Shown: positions 24,207 to 35,870, counted from the stretch's first letter. The stretch: DNA of 64,000 nucleotides from Escallonia rubra (GCA_033065855.1 JAVXUO010000077.1:310001-374000); one strand, 5' to 3'. The notes: a model not told the origin generated them from the letters alone. Numbers and translations: made by a program.

Positions 24207-26149
24207 ACCGTTTGGCGCATTTAATGCCCCACCTAACTCCAAACGGTCATATTTATTTCCAGCTCTATAAATACTCATCTTGGGCATTGTTTTCATTCAT
24301 CAATTGCATTCAAAGCTCTCCTATCTTTCATATTCTCAAAGATCAAAGCAATTGTTCAAATCTCTCTTGTTTTCATTGATTTCTCATCCTTTTCAAGAGA
24401 GCATTTATTGTTAGCTTATATTAGAGAGAGATACACTTTCATAAGTCATCATACACTCATCTCTCTTGTTCTAGTACTTCAACTTGTACTCATCTACTTA
24501 TTGAGAGTGAAATCTTGTACACATTTCTTCATTGAAAGGTTCTTGTATCAAAGCTTGAGGTTGTCAAGCTTTGGAGCTTTGGGTTTGTCAAAGCTTGTTC
24601 TTGATGTGGGCATAGCATCAAGGGATTGTAAGAGGTTCGATCTTGACCCGTAAGGAAGATCATACTAGTGGATTCTAGGGCCTTTCAAGGGACTTCCTTG
24701 AAGGGGTGGACGTAGGCTTGTGGGTATATCAAGCCGAACCATTTAATTCTCCTTGTCAAGTATCTCTAAACCCTTCTCTCTTTACTTTATCGTTTTACAT
24801 TTGTGTTGAGATTGGTTGTTTGTCTACTTGTGTTATTGAGATTGAGGTCTGTTGTTTATTAATTTTTAAAGTAGTCTTAAAACCCTATTCACCCCCCCTC
24901 TAGGGTTATTTTATTGGTTTCAGCATGGATTAAGTGATGTAATTTAATTATTTAATCAAGTTCAGTTTTATTTAATTAATTTGGTCCAGCTTAATTGTCC
25001 AGTCCATTGCATTTCTAGTCCTTTGTATTTAGTCCAGTCCATGTAGATTGAGTTCGGTACATGGTTTAGATTATCTTGATTGATGTAATTTATCCAGATG
25101 ATTTTTTAATATTCCAGAATTTATCCTTGATGTAGGATCAAATTGATCCATCTTATGGTTAAGAAATGACTTATCGCAAATCTAGTACATCCCATTTGTT
25201 ATTTCAAAGATAATTACCGAAATTAGGGTCAGATAATGCCTCAAAATTCTGAAAAAAAAATATTTACTAGCCGATTTTCTACTAACCGGTCAGTCAATTG
25301 ACTTTTGTCATTCTGCGATTTTATCACTTATTCTGACTTATCTTTAGCCATACAGATTGACATTGTCAAATTCTGCGGCCCTGAACACTATAAAAAGGGG
25401 TCTTAGCATCTATTTTGAGGGTCATATATTAAGTCAATTTCCTAAGCATATTATCTTTAGAGTTTGCTCGCCATTTCCTCGTGAAGTGATGTCCAATCTT
25501 TCTCGAGAATCTTAGCCATCCAAATCACCTAAAAAAGTCACTTTGTTCTTTGCGTCATGAATCCAATGGCGAGCATCCCCTAGTCATCAAGGCAAGCTGC
25601 ATCTCGAGGTAACTTTTATTAAGCTTTCATAGGGTAGAAATCATATAGATATCTCCCTTTACTGTAGTCACATTTTATTTCAAAACAGTAAAAGAGTTAT
25701 TTTCATCTTCTTTGTCTAAGTCTAGGTCCTGAATTGTAGACTACCTCCAGTAGGACCAGTGTCAAACTACGGTGGTTTTGATTCCTATTAGTCCGATTCG
25801 GATACAAGGCCACTTGACCCCAGTTGTCGAGTTCAGGCCAAAAATAAATAAAAATAAAAATAAAATTAGGGTGAGTCTAGCTACATTTTTTACATGCTAT
25901 GTGTTCTTTAGGCTGAATGTCATTAAAACTGAAGTAGAGACCAAAAGGGCGTGGCGGGTGCCTAACACCTTCTCATTACGTAACTTAGTCATTGGACTCC
26001 TCTATTGGTTTCAATAGATCAGTCATCATTTTGGACACTTTTGAGTCATTTTTACATTTTTCTTATTGTCCTCAAATTAAATAAGATGGCGACTCCTAAA
26101 AATCCTTTTTTCCAGAGATTTTTTTTCTGAGGCGTTGCGCCATAACTTG

Positions 26150-27042
26150 TGATTTATCTTTGATGTAAGTGATTAAATCATGGATTTATATGGAAAATGA
26201 AGATAATTGTCGAATCTGGTCTATCCATCTAGGAAATCTGAGATAGATACCGAATTAGGGTTAAATAATGTTTTGAAATTCAAAAAATGTATTATAAAAT
26301 TGTGAGATGAACCAGCCAGTTTTCAACAAACTGGTCAGTTAGTTGAGTTTTGTCAATTAGTGGTTTTTGTCAAATATTATGTCTTATCTTCAAATCAGAG
26401 ATTGGTAAGGCCATTTTTATCATTTTTGGCATCCTAGAGCTCTATAAATAGGGCCCTTGGCCAACATTTTAGGCATCGTGGATACATTTTAAGCGAAACT
26501 ATCCCTTCATATCTCACTCTGAAAGAGTCACAAGTCTTTTGCATCGTGGATCCTTCACAATGCGTCCTCATTCCCTCAACCATATCTCATATCTAGTACA
26601 TTAATCATAAAAAGGAGTTTCTTTGTTCCAGTTGAAGACCAAACTGTAGCTTGCCTCCCGTAAGACTAGAGTCGAACTACAATGATTTTTATTTCGGTTT
26701 GTCCGACTGAATACGTAGGTCATTTGACTCCCGATATCGAGTTCAAGCCGATAATATAGAAATAAACTTAGGCTTGTTATGCATATGTGTTATGTGTTAA
26801 AAAGGCCAATAACAATAGAAATTAAGTAGAAACCGAAAGGGTATGGCGGGTGCCTAACACCTTCTCGTCGTATAACTTAGTCCCCAAACCCATTTACCTG
26901 TTTTCAATAGATCAGTAGTATTTTGGACATTTTTAGGGTCATTGTCCAGATTTTTCTTATTTTCCTGAATTTATATTAGATAAGATGATGACTTCGTAAA
27001 ATCTTCCTTCCAGGGGGATCTTTTCCGAGATGGTTCGCTATA
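26150..27042 (+). repeat. Element 2 5' LTR, right part
   Basis: It resumes exactly where 11024 leaves off after removing element 1 and one ACTTG copy. It carries TATAAATA (26443-26450) and ends TCGCTATA one base before the primer binding site. It is clearly related to, but diverged from, the element 1 LTRs. Confidence 0.85.
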
Positions 27043-27043
27043 G

Positions 27044-27061
27044 TGGCGACTCCGCTAGGGA
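27044..27061 (+). promoter_or_regulatory. tRNA-Arg primer binding site, element 2
   Basis: TGGCGACTCCGCTAGGGA is complementary to the 3' end of plant tRNA-Arg (CCA plus acceptor stem), with one apparent mismatch (A for G). It directly follows the 5' LTR, where minus-strand DNA synthesis would start. tRNA-Arg priming is typical of Tat/Ogre elements. Confidence 0.85.
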
Positions 27062-27559
27062 CTAAAAACTAAGGACGTGACTTGAAAAAAATTTCATTGT
27101 TTTTTGGCTTTTCTTTGTGTTGAATAACACTTACAGTGTGATATAAGTGTGGTAATTGTTCTTTTATTTCTATGCCTCACACATACGCACGTCTGTCCCT
27201 AACCCACCCACTCGAGGGCAATGGTTGAGACTCTTGAACTTCCTAGTTACAAGATGAATTCAACTGTATCCTCAGCTCCAAGGCCTCGTACTAAAAGGGC
27301 CTCCTGGTTTCTTAGTATATTAATAGATTTGTACACGCACTGGTGATCACCCATTATTAACTACCTGAGTTACAGGTGAGAGGTATATGATACGAGTCGA
27401 GCCGAAGAAGTGACCTTACACCGGTGTTGAGAGAGAAACCACACTCCCAGACCATTCGGTGTTCTAACCTTTTTAGAGAGAATACCTGTTTTGGCCTATG
27501 GCATATTGGTAGGGGAACCAACCAATATTCTGTAAGCTAATTGGTAATCTCGCAATGGA

Positions 27560-27819
27560 TGGAAGACTCTGACTAACCCGCCAGTTTTTTGCATTTCTGA
27601 CCAGACGGTTAGTCAGTAAGTGTAGTACTTGAAAAATTCAAAATTGGCTGGCTTATATCTCAAACCCTAGACACATTGACAAACCACTGGTTCACCTTCC
27701 GGGTGACCAGAGAGTTAGTCAGAACTTACCCTTGTTGTTAGAATATTTCAAAATAGAACCCTTTACCCACTGACCAACTGGCCGGTTCACCTCCTGAGTG
27801 ACCGGACAATTAGTCAGAA
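27560..27819 (+). repeat. Leader motif array, element 2 (first part)
   Basis: Units with GACCAACTGGCCGGTTCAC (27772-27790) and GTGACCGG/AC.(A/G)TTAGTCAGAA. The array is cut by the Mutator-like element and resumes at 29099-29330, where CCAATCGGCCGGTTCAAC is seen (29145-29162). Confidence 0.75.
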
Positions 27820-29089
27820 TAATTAATTACTCGGTTGACCACTGTACTATTGGAAAATTTGACCTTCAGGCACTGAACTTCAGTTTCTGTCAAAGTGACC
27901 ACTCGACTCGTTAATTTGTCCAATTAGGTCATTGCGTTAGATTCGGTTAGACCCAAATCCATTACATAACTTAGTTTATGGGTCAATTCATCTTTTGATT
28001 TTTTTTCCTTCTTTCTCCCCAGATTGCCTTCTTCTTTCTTCTTCTCCCAAGTCCAACACCACCCTGCCGCCACCACCAATCACCACTGTCACATACACAA
28101 TTCCTCACCTCCACGCACACTCCCCCTCATCTCTCTCTCACACACACACGCGCGTGCAGGTGAGCACACACGCACATGTACAAAAAACCAATCGCATGTG
28201 TATGCACATACACATACAATGTTCCAGACCCATAAAACACACAATGTTCATAGCCTTTTATCTTTGCATTGTGCCACCTTGTCTTCCTAGTCCATCCTTT
28301 CACCACCATCACTAATTACCCTGCTCTGCCCCCATGCAAGGACCATACCTTCAACTTCCGATGACAACCAGAGATTGCCTCCCCCCTCCCAAGTCGGTCT
28401 AACAACATCACCATCTCACTACCAAAGTCGTCGCTTCAACCGCAACCACAACCAACCCAATGTCATCACCCCACCAAAGCTTGAATTTAACCTTGTTCTG
28501 ATCTTTACCCAATGATAGTCGACTATGCTGATCTACGAATAGGTGGTGGTGGCAGGTTCATCTTGATTGTGTTAAGGGACTGTGAAGGGAGATTGGTGTA
28601 AGGGTTGTGATGGTGGCACTAAGTGGTGGTAGGTTGTGAGTGTAGTAGTTGGTTTTGGGTGGTTGTCGAGGTGGTAGGTTTAGGCGGTGTTGGCTATTGA
28701 GCATGGTAATAGTGGTGGAGGTGGGCTTAGGCTGGTGTTCTGACAACAATTGTGGTGGTTGGTGCTATTGGGTAGGGTTGTGGAGTTGACGGTTGAGATG
28801 GATTCAATTAGGGTTTTTTATTTTCAGTGGAAATGTGGCCGACCACCCTCTACCCCGCGGCTGTGCCTCCTTCTTCTTAAGAAAATCAACCAAAAACCTA
28901 AAATCGTATGAAATTGACAGATTTGCCCACAACTTAACAGAATAAATAGGCCCTCGGATGCCTGGATTTAGTAGAGTGACTTGATTGGGTTTAATTTAAG
29001 AATTCAATGGTCATCTTGACACAAATTGAAATCGAGTGACTAAAGTTGAATTTACTTTATAGTACAGTGGTCAACCGAGTAGTTAACTC
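27820..29089. mobile_element. Mutator-like (MULE) non-autonomous element, 1270 bp
   Basis: An exact 9-bp target duplication TAGTCAGAA flanks it (27811-27819 and 29090-29098). The termini share the inverted ACTCGGTTGACCACTGTACT, with weaker inverted similarity continuing for about 100 bp, as in MULEs. The interior (27990-28800) is C-rich, CA-rich and GGT-rich and unlike its surroundings. It is open for 106 codons at 27995-28315 with no domain. No transposase is present. A Pack-MULE-like capture of host sequence is possible but not shown. Removing it restores the leader repeat of element 2. Confidence 0.9.
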
Positions 29090-29468
29090 TAGTCAGAACT
29101 ATCCCTGTTCTAGAATTTTTCCAAATCAAAACCTAGACCCACTTACCAATCGGCCGGTTCAACCCCCGGCAACCGAAAAGTTAATCAAATATCTTCCTTT
29201 CGTAAAAAAAAATAGATCAAATACCCTAAATCCGTGGACCAACCAGCCTATTTACTCGCTGGGTAGACTCATCCCCCAAATTTTGAAAAAATCCAAAATA
29301 AACCCACTAACCGGTTAGTCAAAGGCACTGTCATTGTTAAATACCTCCCATTCTCAAAGGCACTGTCTCTATGTGGTATTTGTGATTATATTTTCGAAAA
29401 TTCTCTATACAGTTAAGGCTAAACGAGGTTGGCAATAGGACTCATTTGGGAAGCTCACTTGAACTCCA

Positions 29469-30345
29469 ATGGCCTAAGAATACCCACAGATGGCATATTT
29501 GGTCATCATTGTCAATGAGTTACAAAAGAATTTTCTACGCGGTTTCGCTGCCCTATAAGATCAATAGGCACGAACAGCCGAGGGGATGGAAAACCTTAAA
29601 AGAAGGGTTAAGAAAGAACAAGAGGATAAGGCTAAGCTTAAGAGAAAGAACGATAAAAAGAGGGCCGAGTTCGAATGACAGTATGAATCAAAAGATGAGG
29701 GAGGGAAACCTGTTGTCCTGGAATGGAAGGATAATTTTCTGCACTAGAATCCCATATTGCTCGAATGAGAAGGGCAGATGACCTACAAGATCTCAGGGCA
29801 CTTGTTATGAACCCAGAAGACCGATCATCGCCTAAGTTCAAGATGACAGAGATGGACAAGTGCAAAAGAACTACAAACTGCAAGATCCACATCAAGATGT
29901 ACATGTGTGCCTTGGCACCTTACGAGGTCAACCAGAATAAGCTATTCCAGCTCTTCCACCGTACCCTCATTGGAGCCGCATCTCGATGGTTCCTTACCCT
30001 AGAGGAAGCTCGAGTCTAAACCTGAAGAATGTTGTAAGAGAATTTTTTAAATCAATACCAGTACAATGTTGATTTAGACATCACTTGTAGAGATCTATAG
30101 ACCACGAAGCAAGATTCAAAGAAATAAGTATCTCCTTTTATCATGAGATGGAGAAAAATAATTGCTCAAATGGTGAATCATCCTACGGATGAGGAACATG
30201 TGAACGTAGTAAGAAACAATCTGCTCCCAGTATACCATGAATACATCTTTGGTCATTACCATACATCGTTCAAGTCACTAATGGGATCCCTAGTACAGAT
30301 CAAGGACGCCATCAACTAAGGGACCATTTCCATTAAGGTGAAGTC
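29469..30345 (+). pseudogene. gag pseudogene, element 2
   Basis: The ATG at 29469 aligns with that of element 1 but is followed by a stop at the third codon. Blocks are SSPKFKMTEMDKCKRTTNCK, RTLIGAASRWFLTLEEARV (ending at a stop at 30017-30019), then in another frame FIMRWRKIIAQMVNHPTDEE and YHEYIFGHYHTSFKSLMGSL. It is collinear with the element 1 gag but independently damaged. Confidence 0.82.
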
Positions 30346-30559
30346 GGGGCCTATTAAGCAAGCCCCGAAAATTTCCATGTCCAAACCGAAGGCAACCAGT
30401 GCCAACCACGTCGACAATGTCCGAGCATAACATGTAGTATCATGGGAAGCAATCTCAGAGCCAAAATTAAAGTTCACCCAATTGGATGCCCTATTGCCCA
30501 TGGTGTTAGAAGAACTATTGAGGAGGGACATGATATCCAAGTTACCACCTACGCATGCA

Positions 30560-31690
30560 CCAGCAATGATACCTGAATGGTATGATGTTCAAGCTTTCCA
30601 TGCCTATCATCAAATGACACTCCACAGGGAGATGTATGAGTCTTGAACATGCCATACAAGATCTTATTGACAAAGGCGAATTTTCCTCTCCTCTCAGACC
30701 CAACGTAAGGAAGGAACCCTTACCAGCTCACAGGGTTAACATTATCGATGATGTTCTACGAGCGATGGATCCGACTAAACTCATTACTCCAGCAAGCCAG
30801 TGTTTTTAGCCTAATTCTATTTTGATTCTCTACAAGAGTTCTGTGATGTTATTTCATTGGAAGAGTTGATGGAAGGCGAGGCCTTCACTGTTGCAGAAGA
30901 TTACGATGAAGATAGGGACTGTGTTTAGGCCTAATATCGATGTTTCACATTTGACAAAATTAGGTCGAGTTTATCAAATTGTTCCCTAACCAGCCACATC
31001 AGACCCAATGTTCTCTCAACCCCCCCCCCCCCAAACAACGAGGTATTTAGATAACTGAAAAAGACTCAAGCTAAAATCTCCATTTGAGGATTGTTATCTG
31101 CTTCCTACTCACACAGACATGCCTTGATCTAGCTACTCAGCAAAGCCTAGATACATATAAAGACACAACCAAAGTACATATCCCAAGTATTAGGGGCTAT
31201 TCATTACGGGAATATCCTTACCTTCTCTGAATCTGATCTTCCCAAGGTAGGACCAAGCCATAAGGACATGCTCTATATCCCAATGCGAGCACTTGATAAG
31301 AAGGTTCCCTTCATCCTCATAGACAATGGTTCTGCCCTCAACGTCTGTCTTCTACACATCGTCCAAGCCCTTGGTATAGACCCCTTAGAATTTACCTCTT
31401 CTATCCAAGCTATCTGAGCATATGATAACACTCGAAAGGAGGTTGTTAGCACAGTTAAGCTCCCCATGACTGTTGGAACCACCAATTATGAGGTAGAGTT
31501 TCAAGTATTAAGCATAACCCGCTGTATTCAGTGTTCTGGTGGGAAGACCGTGGATACACCTAGGTGGATCAATCATTTCTATCTTGCACTAGAAAGTCAA
31601 GTTTGTTATGAACAAAGCTGCTTTCATGATTATAGAAGACTTACAGTTACCAGAAAATGGACAGGTGGAGAATGACAAGGACAGTGTTAT
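30560..31690 (+). pseudogene. Gag C-terminus and aspartic protease, element 2
   Basis: After a degenerate zinc-knuckle remnant (around 30580-30720) and an acidic linker, bases 31195-31510 encode LTFSESDLPKVGPSHKDMLY, VPFILIDNGSALNVC and KLPMTVGTTNYEVEFQVLSI. IDNGSALNV is the retropepsin active-site box, in the D-N-G form common in this lineage. A stop follows TSSIQAI (about 31416), and upstream frames are broken. A C13 tract at 31020-31032 probably adds a shift. Confidence 0.78.
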
Positions 31691-31899
31691 GGTAGTCGTT
31701 AGACCTGCTTCTCAGTGGATTGAAGATCAACAGCCCAGTTCGATGTTTGGAGTTCGAGGAAGTTTGTCTCGGTGAAAACTTTCTCACTTTTGCACCCTAC
31801 AGTGCTTCCAATGATGAAAAAACTCTATAATTTTTCTAGAAAAGACTTGGGCCGAAACTGCTAGAGACTTTCCAGCTCCCCAGTTCTATAAAACAAGAA

Positions 31900-32760
31900 A
31901 GACCAGTTCAAGTTGGGATACAAGCCCACCAAGAAAGAAAGGAAGGAAGCTGCCAAGAAGATGGCTCAATCCAAGAAAGCCTAAAAGGAAGGATGGCCCA
32001 TGACTAAGGTCCCTACGTGAACGAATACTCTGTTAAGGGAGGAGAAAAAGAAACTTACTACGGATTCCCAAAGTAGTTTTATAATACAGAAACGGGGAAG
32101 CTGATCAATGGATGGGAGATCTTTTACAACTCTAGATAGGTGGAAGATGAAGAATTGTCAAGCTTGATAAAGCCGAGTAAGGAAGATGACCCTGATTGGA
32201 TGGACTTTATGGAGCCAAAGGGAATGATAGCATGCTTCAACGATATGAACATCATGGTGCTTATTTGTGAAGTGGACGATCAAATCATTGATCTAACAAG
32301 CTTGATCATTTCAGCACATGGTGGCATGCAAAATTGGAAGATAGAGTACGGATTACTGACTATGGGAGGGATCACTAAAAATTGTCATGATGTCGAGGCT
32401 ACTCCCAAATCGAAAGACCTGAATGCTTATGTCTCTTTAGATAATCTTACCTTTCTTACCTAATATGTTCTTCTTAACTTTTTAATTGATACTTTGATAG
32501 TAGATTGCGATTACTCTTTGGTTGCTGATTGAAGTTATGATATATTAATCAACACGGTTAATGATGAGTTACAGTTAATAGACCCAAAAGAGAAAAAAAT
32601 ACTTGAAGAAATGAGGAAAGAAATAGAAAATAGGGAGTCTAGTCCAGTCGAGCTAAGGGCAGAAGAAACTATTAAAGTCAACATATGTACGCCCGAAAAT
32701 GTGCAAGAAGTTAAGATATAAGCTGGCTTGGATGAGCACTGCGCTCCTAAAAGAATTCAT
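31900..32760 (+). pseudogene. Pol linker between protease and RT, element 2
   Basis: A lysine-rich stretch (31910-32060), then an open segment 32140-32463 with GMIACFNDMNIMVLICEVDD, collinear with MIACFRDMFISVLICEVDN of element 1. Function unknown. Confidence 0.6.
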
Positions 32761-32779
32761 AGACGTATTTCCTTTGTCA

Positions 32780-33600
32780 TATAGTGACATGCTTGGAATC
32801 GACCGTCGATTGTTGAACACCACTTACCTACCCTGCCTGAAGCCAAACTCGTCAAATAGAAGGTCAGTAAGTTGAGACCAAAGTGCTCTCTTAAGGTTAA
32901 AGAGGAGGTTATGAAACTCCACCACTTCGAGTTCGTCAGAGTTATTGAATACCCTACGTAATTGGCTAACATTTTCCCATCCCTAAACTGACTTGCAAAG
33001 TTCAACCATTTGTTGATTACCGAGACCTTAACCAAGCTTCCCCCAAAGATGATTTTCCCTTGCCCATAATAAATGTGATCATAGATAACAACACGAGTTG
33101 GATTCCTTCGTGGATTGCTTTGCATGATACAATTAGATAAAGATGGCTCTAGAAGACCAGGAGAAAACAACCTTCACAATCCCGTGGGGCATATTTTGTA
33201 ACATGGTCATGCCCTTTGAATTGAAAAGTGTCAGGGCTACCAACCAACGAGCCGCAACTACCTTCTTCCACGATATGATTCATAAGCTGGTAAAAGTATA
33301 CATAGATTATATGATCAATAAGCCTAAGAAGCGTGAATATCAATGTACAGTTTTGAGGAGGTACTTTGAGAGATTAAGACAGTATCATGTGAGGCTCAAC
33401 CCACAGAACTGTGTGTTCAGGGTTACATCCAGAAAGCTAGTAGGGTTTATATTCAGCAAGAAAGGCATAGAGGTCGACCCAGCTAAGATTAAGGCCATAG
33501 TGGAGATGCTCCCACCTAGTAGTGAGAAAGAAATTCAAGGATTCTTGCGTAGAATCCAATACATCAACCGGTTTGCATCCCAGTTAACCAACATTTTTTA
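32780..33600 (+). pseudogene. Reverse transcriptase pseudogene, element 2
   Basis: RT blocks include ASPKDDFPLP, an IKMALEDQEKTTFTIPWG segment, TTFFHDMIHKLVKVYIDYM and LNPQNCVFRVTSRKLVGFIF, then KKGIEVDPAKIKAIVEM and GFLRRIQYINRF. The last part is open at 33143-33601. The catalytic box reads YIDY instead of YIDD, so the second metal-binding Asp is lost. Confidence 0.87.
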
Positions 33601-33659
33601 GCCTGTCTTCAAGCTGTTTTAGAATGATTCAGCCAAAGAGTATAACCCCTTTGCCAAGA

Positions 33660-34140
33660 ATCTTTTGATAGAATTAAACAATACCTGAGCAACCCTTTAA
33701 TCTTGAGCCCTCCAATACTTGGTAGTCCCTTATTGTTATACCTAACCGTAATCGATATCGCAGCTTGAGCAATGTTGGCCCAATATTTTGAGCATTCATT
33801 AGTCGAGTAGAGCCATTTATTACGTCAGTAAAAAGTTGACCCAGGGAGAGATGAATATCTCAACTATGGAGAAGATATGTATATCGTTAGTCTGGGTAAC
33901 GCAGAGGTTGCGACATTATGTTTTGACTTACCATATCAGATTATTGGCCATGATGGATCCGATTAAATATTTGTTTAAAAAAAATCCGATCATATCCAAC
34001 CGCATAGCAAAGTGGCTCCTGCTACTTTCAGAGTTCAACAGCGCCTATGTCACCCAAAAGTCCATAAAAAGAAAGGTCGTGGCCGACTTGTTAGCCGATG
34101 TCCAACAGTGGATACTAATGGATGAGAGGCGAAGATCCCA
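33660..34140 (+). pseudogene. RNase H pseudogene, element 2
   Basis: MEKICISLVWVTQRLRHYVL, YHIRLLAMMDPIKYLFKK and IAKWLLLLSEFNSAYVTQ mark the standard gypsy RNase H. Open from 33836; the N-terminal part lies upstream in a broken frame. Confidence 0.8.
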
Positions 34141-34149
34141 AATGAGGAA

Positions 34150-34492
34150 GTTTGTATCATGGAATTGGAAACCTGGTGGTAATTGTATTTTAACAGAGTA
34201 GCTAATAGTAAAGGATTCGAAGTGGGAATACTACTAATATCACCAAACGGGGCCCATTCTCCCAAAACCTTCAAGTTGGCTTTCGACAGTACTAGCAATA
34301 TTGCTGAATTTGAAGCGTGCATCATTGGTTTGGATATGGCTATAAGCCTTGATCAAGTATCAGATACAGGCAATACGGAGGATTAGAGATGAATGTCTAC
34401 AAGCATATGACAACTATTTGGAGAAGATTGTGGACCAATTCGAGAATGTAGAGTTTCATTACCTGCCTCGACTCAAGAATAATTTTGTTGAT
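34150..34492 (+). pseudogene. Second (archaeal-like) RNase H, element 2, N-terminal part
   Basis: YFNRVANSKGFEVGILLISP, FKLAFDSTSNIAEFEACIIG and FENVEFHYLPRLKNNFVD have the order of the extra RNase H of Tat-lineage elements. The first catalytic Asp (usually YFDG) is Asn here; the Glu in AEFEAC remains. The frame is cut by an antisense solo LTR after NNFVD and resumes at 35688 with ALAILASMVE. Confidence 0.82.
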
Positions 34493-35682
34493 TGTGGTGC
34501 ACCGCCTCGAAAAAAAATCACCAGGAAAGAGGATTTCTGGAGTCGCCATGTTATTTAATAAGGAAAAATAAGAAAAAACTAAAAAGTGACTCTAAGCTAA
34601 TTTTATTATTTTGGCTTGAACTCGACAATAGGGGTCAAAACGACCTACGTATCTTATCAGACTAATTGGAATTAAAACCACCGTAGTACGACTCTGGTCC
34701 TACGGGAAGTAATCTATGTTACTTAGACTTAAACAAAGAAAAAAAAAATACTTCTTTTTGTTTATTTTGAAATGAAATGTGACTACGGGAAATGGGAGAC
34801 AATCTATATGATTTCCTCCTAGGAAAGGTGGTAAGGATTACCTCGCGATTTAGCTTGCCTTGATGACTCGGGGATGTTCTCCATAATACGAAAGAACAAA
34901 AGTACATTTGTAGAGTGATTTGATTGGGATAAATTCTCGAGAGAGGTTGGATGTCACTTCACAAAGAAATGACATGTAAACTCTAAAGAGAATAAGCTTA
35001 TGGACTTACTAGAGATCCACCCTTGAAAATAAAGGCCAAGACCCTTTTTTATAGTGTTCAAGGTCACAAAATCTGATATGATTGGCAATGCCAATCTGCA
35101 TGATTGGCAATGCCAATCTGCATGATTGGAGATAAGTCAGAATAAGTGATAAAATCACAAATGGACAAAAGTTAACTAGCCGACCAGTTGGTCAAAAATC
35201 GGCAGGTTCACCCCATTAGTTAAAAATGACTTTTCCTGAATTTTAGGGCATTATCTGACCCTATTTTCGGTAATTATCTCTGAAGTCACAAATAGGATGT
35301 ACCAGATTCGGAATAAGTCATTTTTTAACCAACAAATAAATGGATTTAATCTTTTTATCAAAGATAAATCATGGATCATTTTCCCAAATCATCTAGAGAA
35401 ATTACATCAATGAGAATAATCTAGACCATGGACCGGGCTCGACTTAAATGGACTGTACTAATGCAACCAGACTGGACTAATGGACTAACATGCAATAGAA
35501 TATAGTGGACAACTTAACTCGACTGAACTAGCTAATTTAACTGGACCAAATTAATTAAATAAAACTGGACTGAATTAATTAATTAAACTCCATTACCAAG
35601 TTCAAATTCAATAATGCTTTTAATAAATGATAAAGCCCACTATTTATTTAATAAAAATGCCTACAAAAATGGGGTGTCTACG
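34493..35682 (-). mobile_element. Solo LTR of a Tat-like element, antisense inside RNase H
   Basis: A complete LTR of about 1190 bp in reverse: on + it starts TGTGGTGCACCGCC and ends GGGGTGTCTACG, complementary to a TGTAGACACCCC start with the first T changed. Flanks TTGAT (34488-34492) and CTGAT (35683-35687) form a 5-bp duplication with one change. Removing the LTR and one flank rejoins NNFVD to ALAILAS in frame. It defines the LTR boundaries of the family. Confidence 0.93.
35079..35122 (-). promoter_or_regulatory. Duplicated palindrome upstream of the solo-LTR TATA
   Basis: Two exact 22-bp copies, each with the palindrome ATTGGCAATGCCAAT. In LTR orientation they lie about 25-75 bp upstream of the TATA-like box (complement of TTTTTTATAGTG near 35045). 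The element 1 LTRs have only one degenerate copy here. Confidence 0.55.
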
Positions 35683-35870
35683 CTGATGCTTTGGCGATAC
35701 TCGCATCGATGGTGGAAATAACCAAAGAACAAGAGAGTCGTTTCTAATTGGAAGAAGAATTGACCAGCTTACTGTTTCAAGATCAAATCAATAGAGGAAA
35801 TAGAGGTAACCGAACCTTGGTATACGGATGTCCAGAACCTTATCCGAGATGGTAAATATCTCGACGGAGC
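35683..35870 (+). pseudogene. Second RNase H, C-terminal part, and tether to integrase
   Basis: The continuation after the solo LTR begins ALAILASMVE, the conserved end of the second RNase H, then runs into a linker with broken frames. Confidence 0.7.

Larger units (their letters stand above)
22514..24922 (+). mobile_element. Copia-like (SIRE-type) solo LTR, interrupted by a hAT element
   Basis: It starts TGTTAACCCTACG and ends TTATTGGTTTCA, with flanking ACATG (22509-22513) and GCATG (24923-24927), a 5-bp duplication with one change. The early TTTTGATGATAACTAAC block resembles LTRs of SIRE/Maximus copia elements (inference). The same LTR family occurs complete on the minus strand at 61361-62745. 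It holds a TATAAATA box at 24266-24273 and clusters of the palindrome CAGTCGACTG. Without the inserted hAT it is about 1.28 kb. No internal domain is present. Confidence 0.85.
11025..26144 (+). mobile_element. Element 1: Tat-like Ty3/gypsy retrotransposon nested in element 2
   Basis: Two LTRs in direct orientation (11025-12370 and 22432-26144, the second with a 2.4-kb insertion) enclose decayed gag and pol and an antisense ORF. The flanking 5-bp target duplication is exact: ACTTG at 11020-11024 and 26145-26149. Compared with element 2 it lacks the protease region, the second RNase H and the primer binding site. Many stops and frameshifts make it non-autonomous. It must be younger than element 2, whose LTR it splits. 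Confidence 0.92.
22432..26144 (+). repeat. Element 1 3' LTR with nested insertion
   Basis: It starts TCTAGACACCTC (the TG opening mutated to TC), is interrupted at 22514-24922, and resumes to end GCGCCATA before the ACTTG duplication. Without the insertion it is about 1.3 kb, like the 5' LTR. Many differences from the 5' LTR indicate considerable age. Confidence 0.88.

Noticed and set aside
28127-28312. CA/GT-rich ORFs in the MULE interior
   Set aside because: Reading frames follow CACACA and CGCGCG low-complexity DNA; open on both strands without domains.
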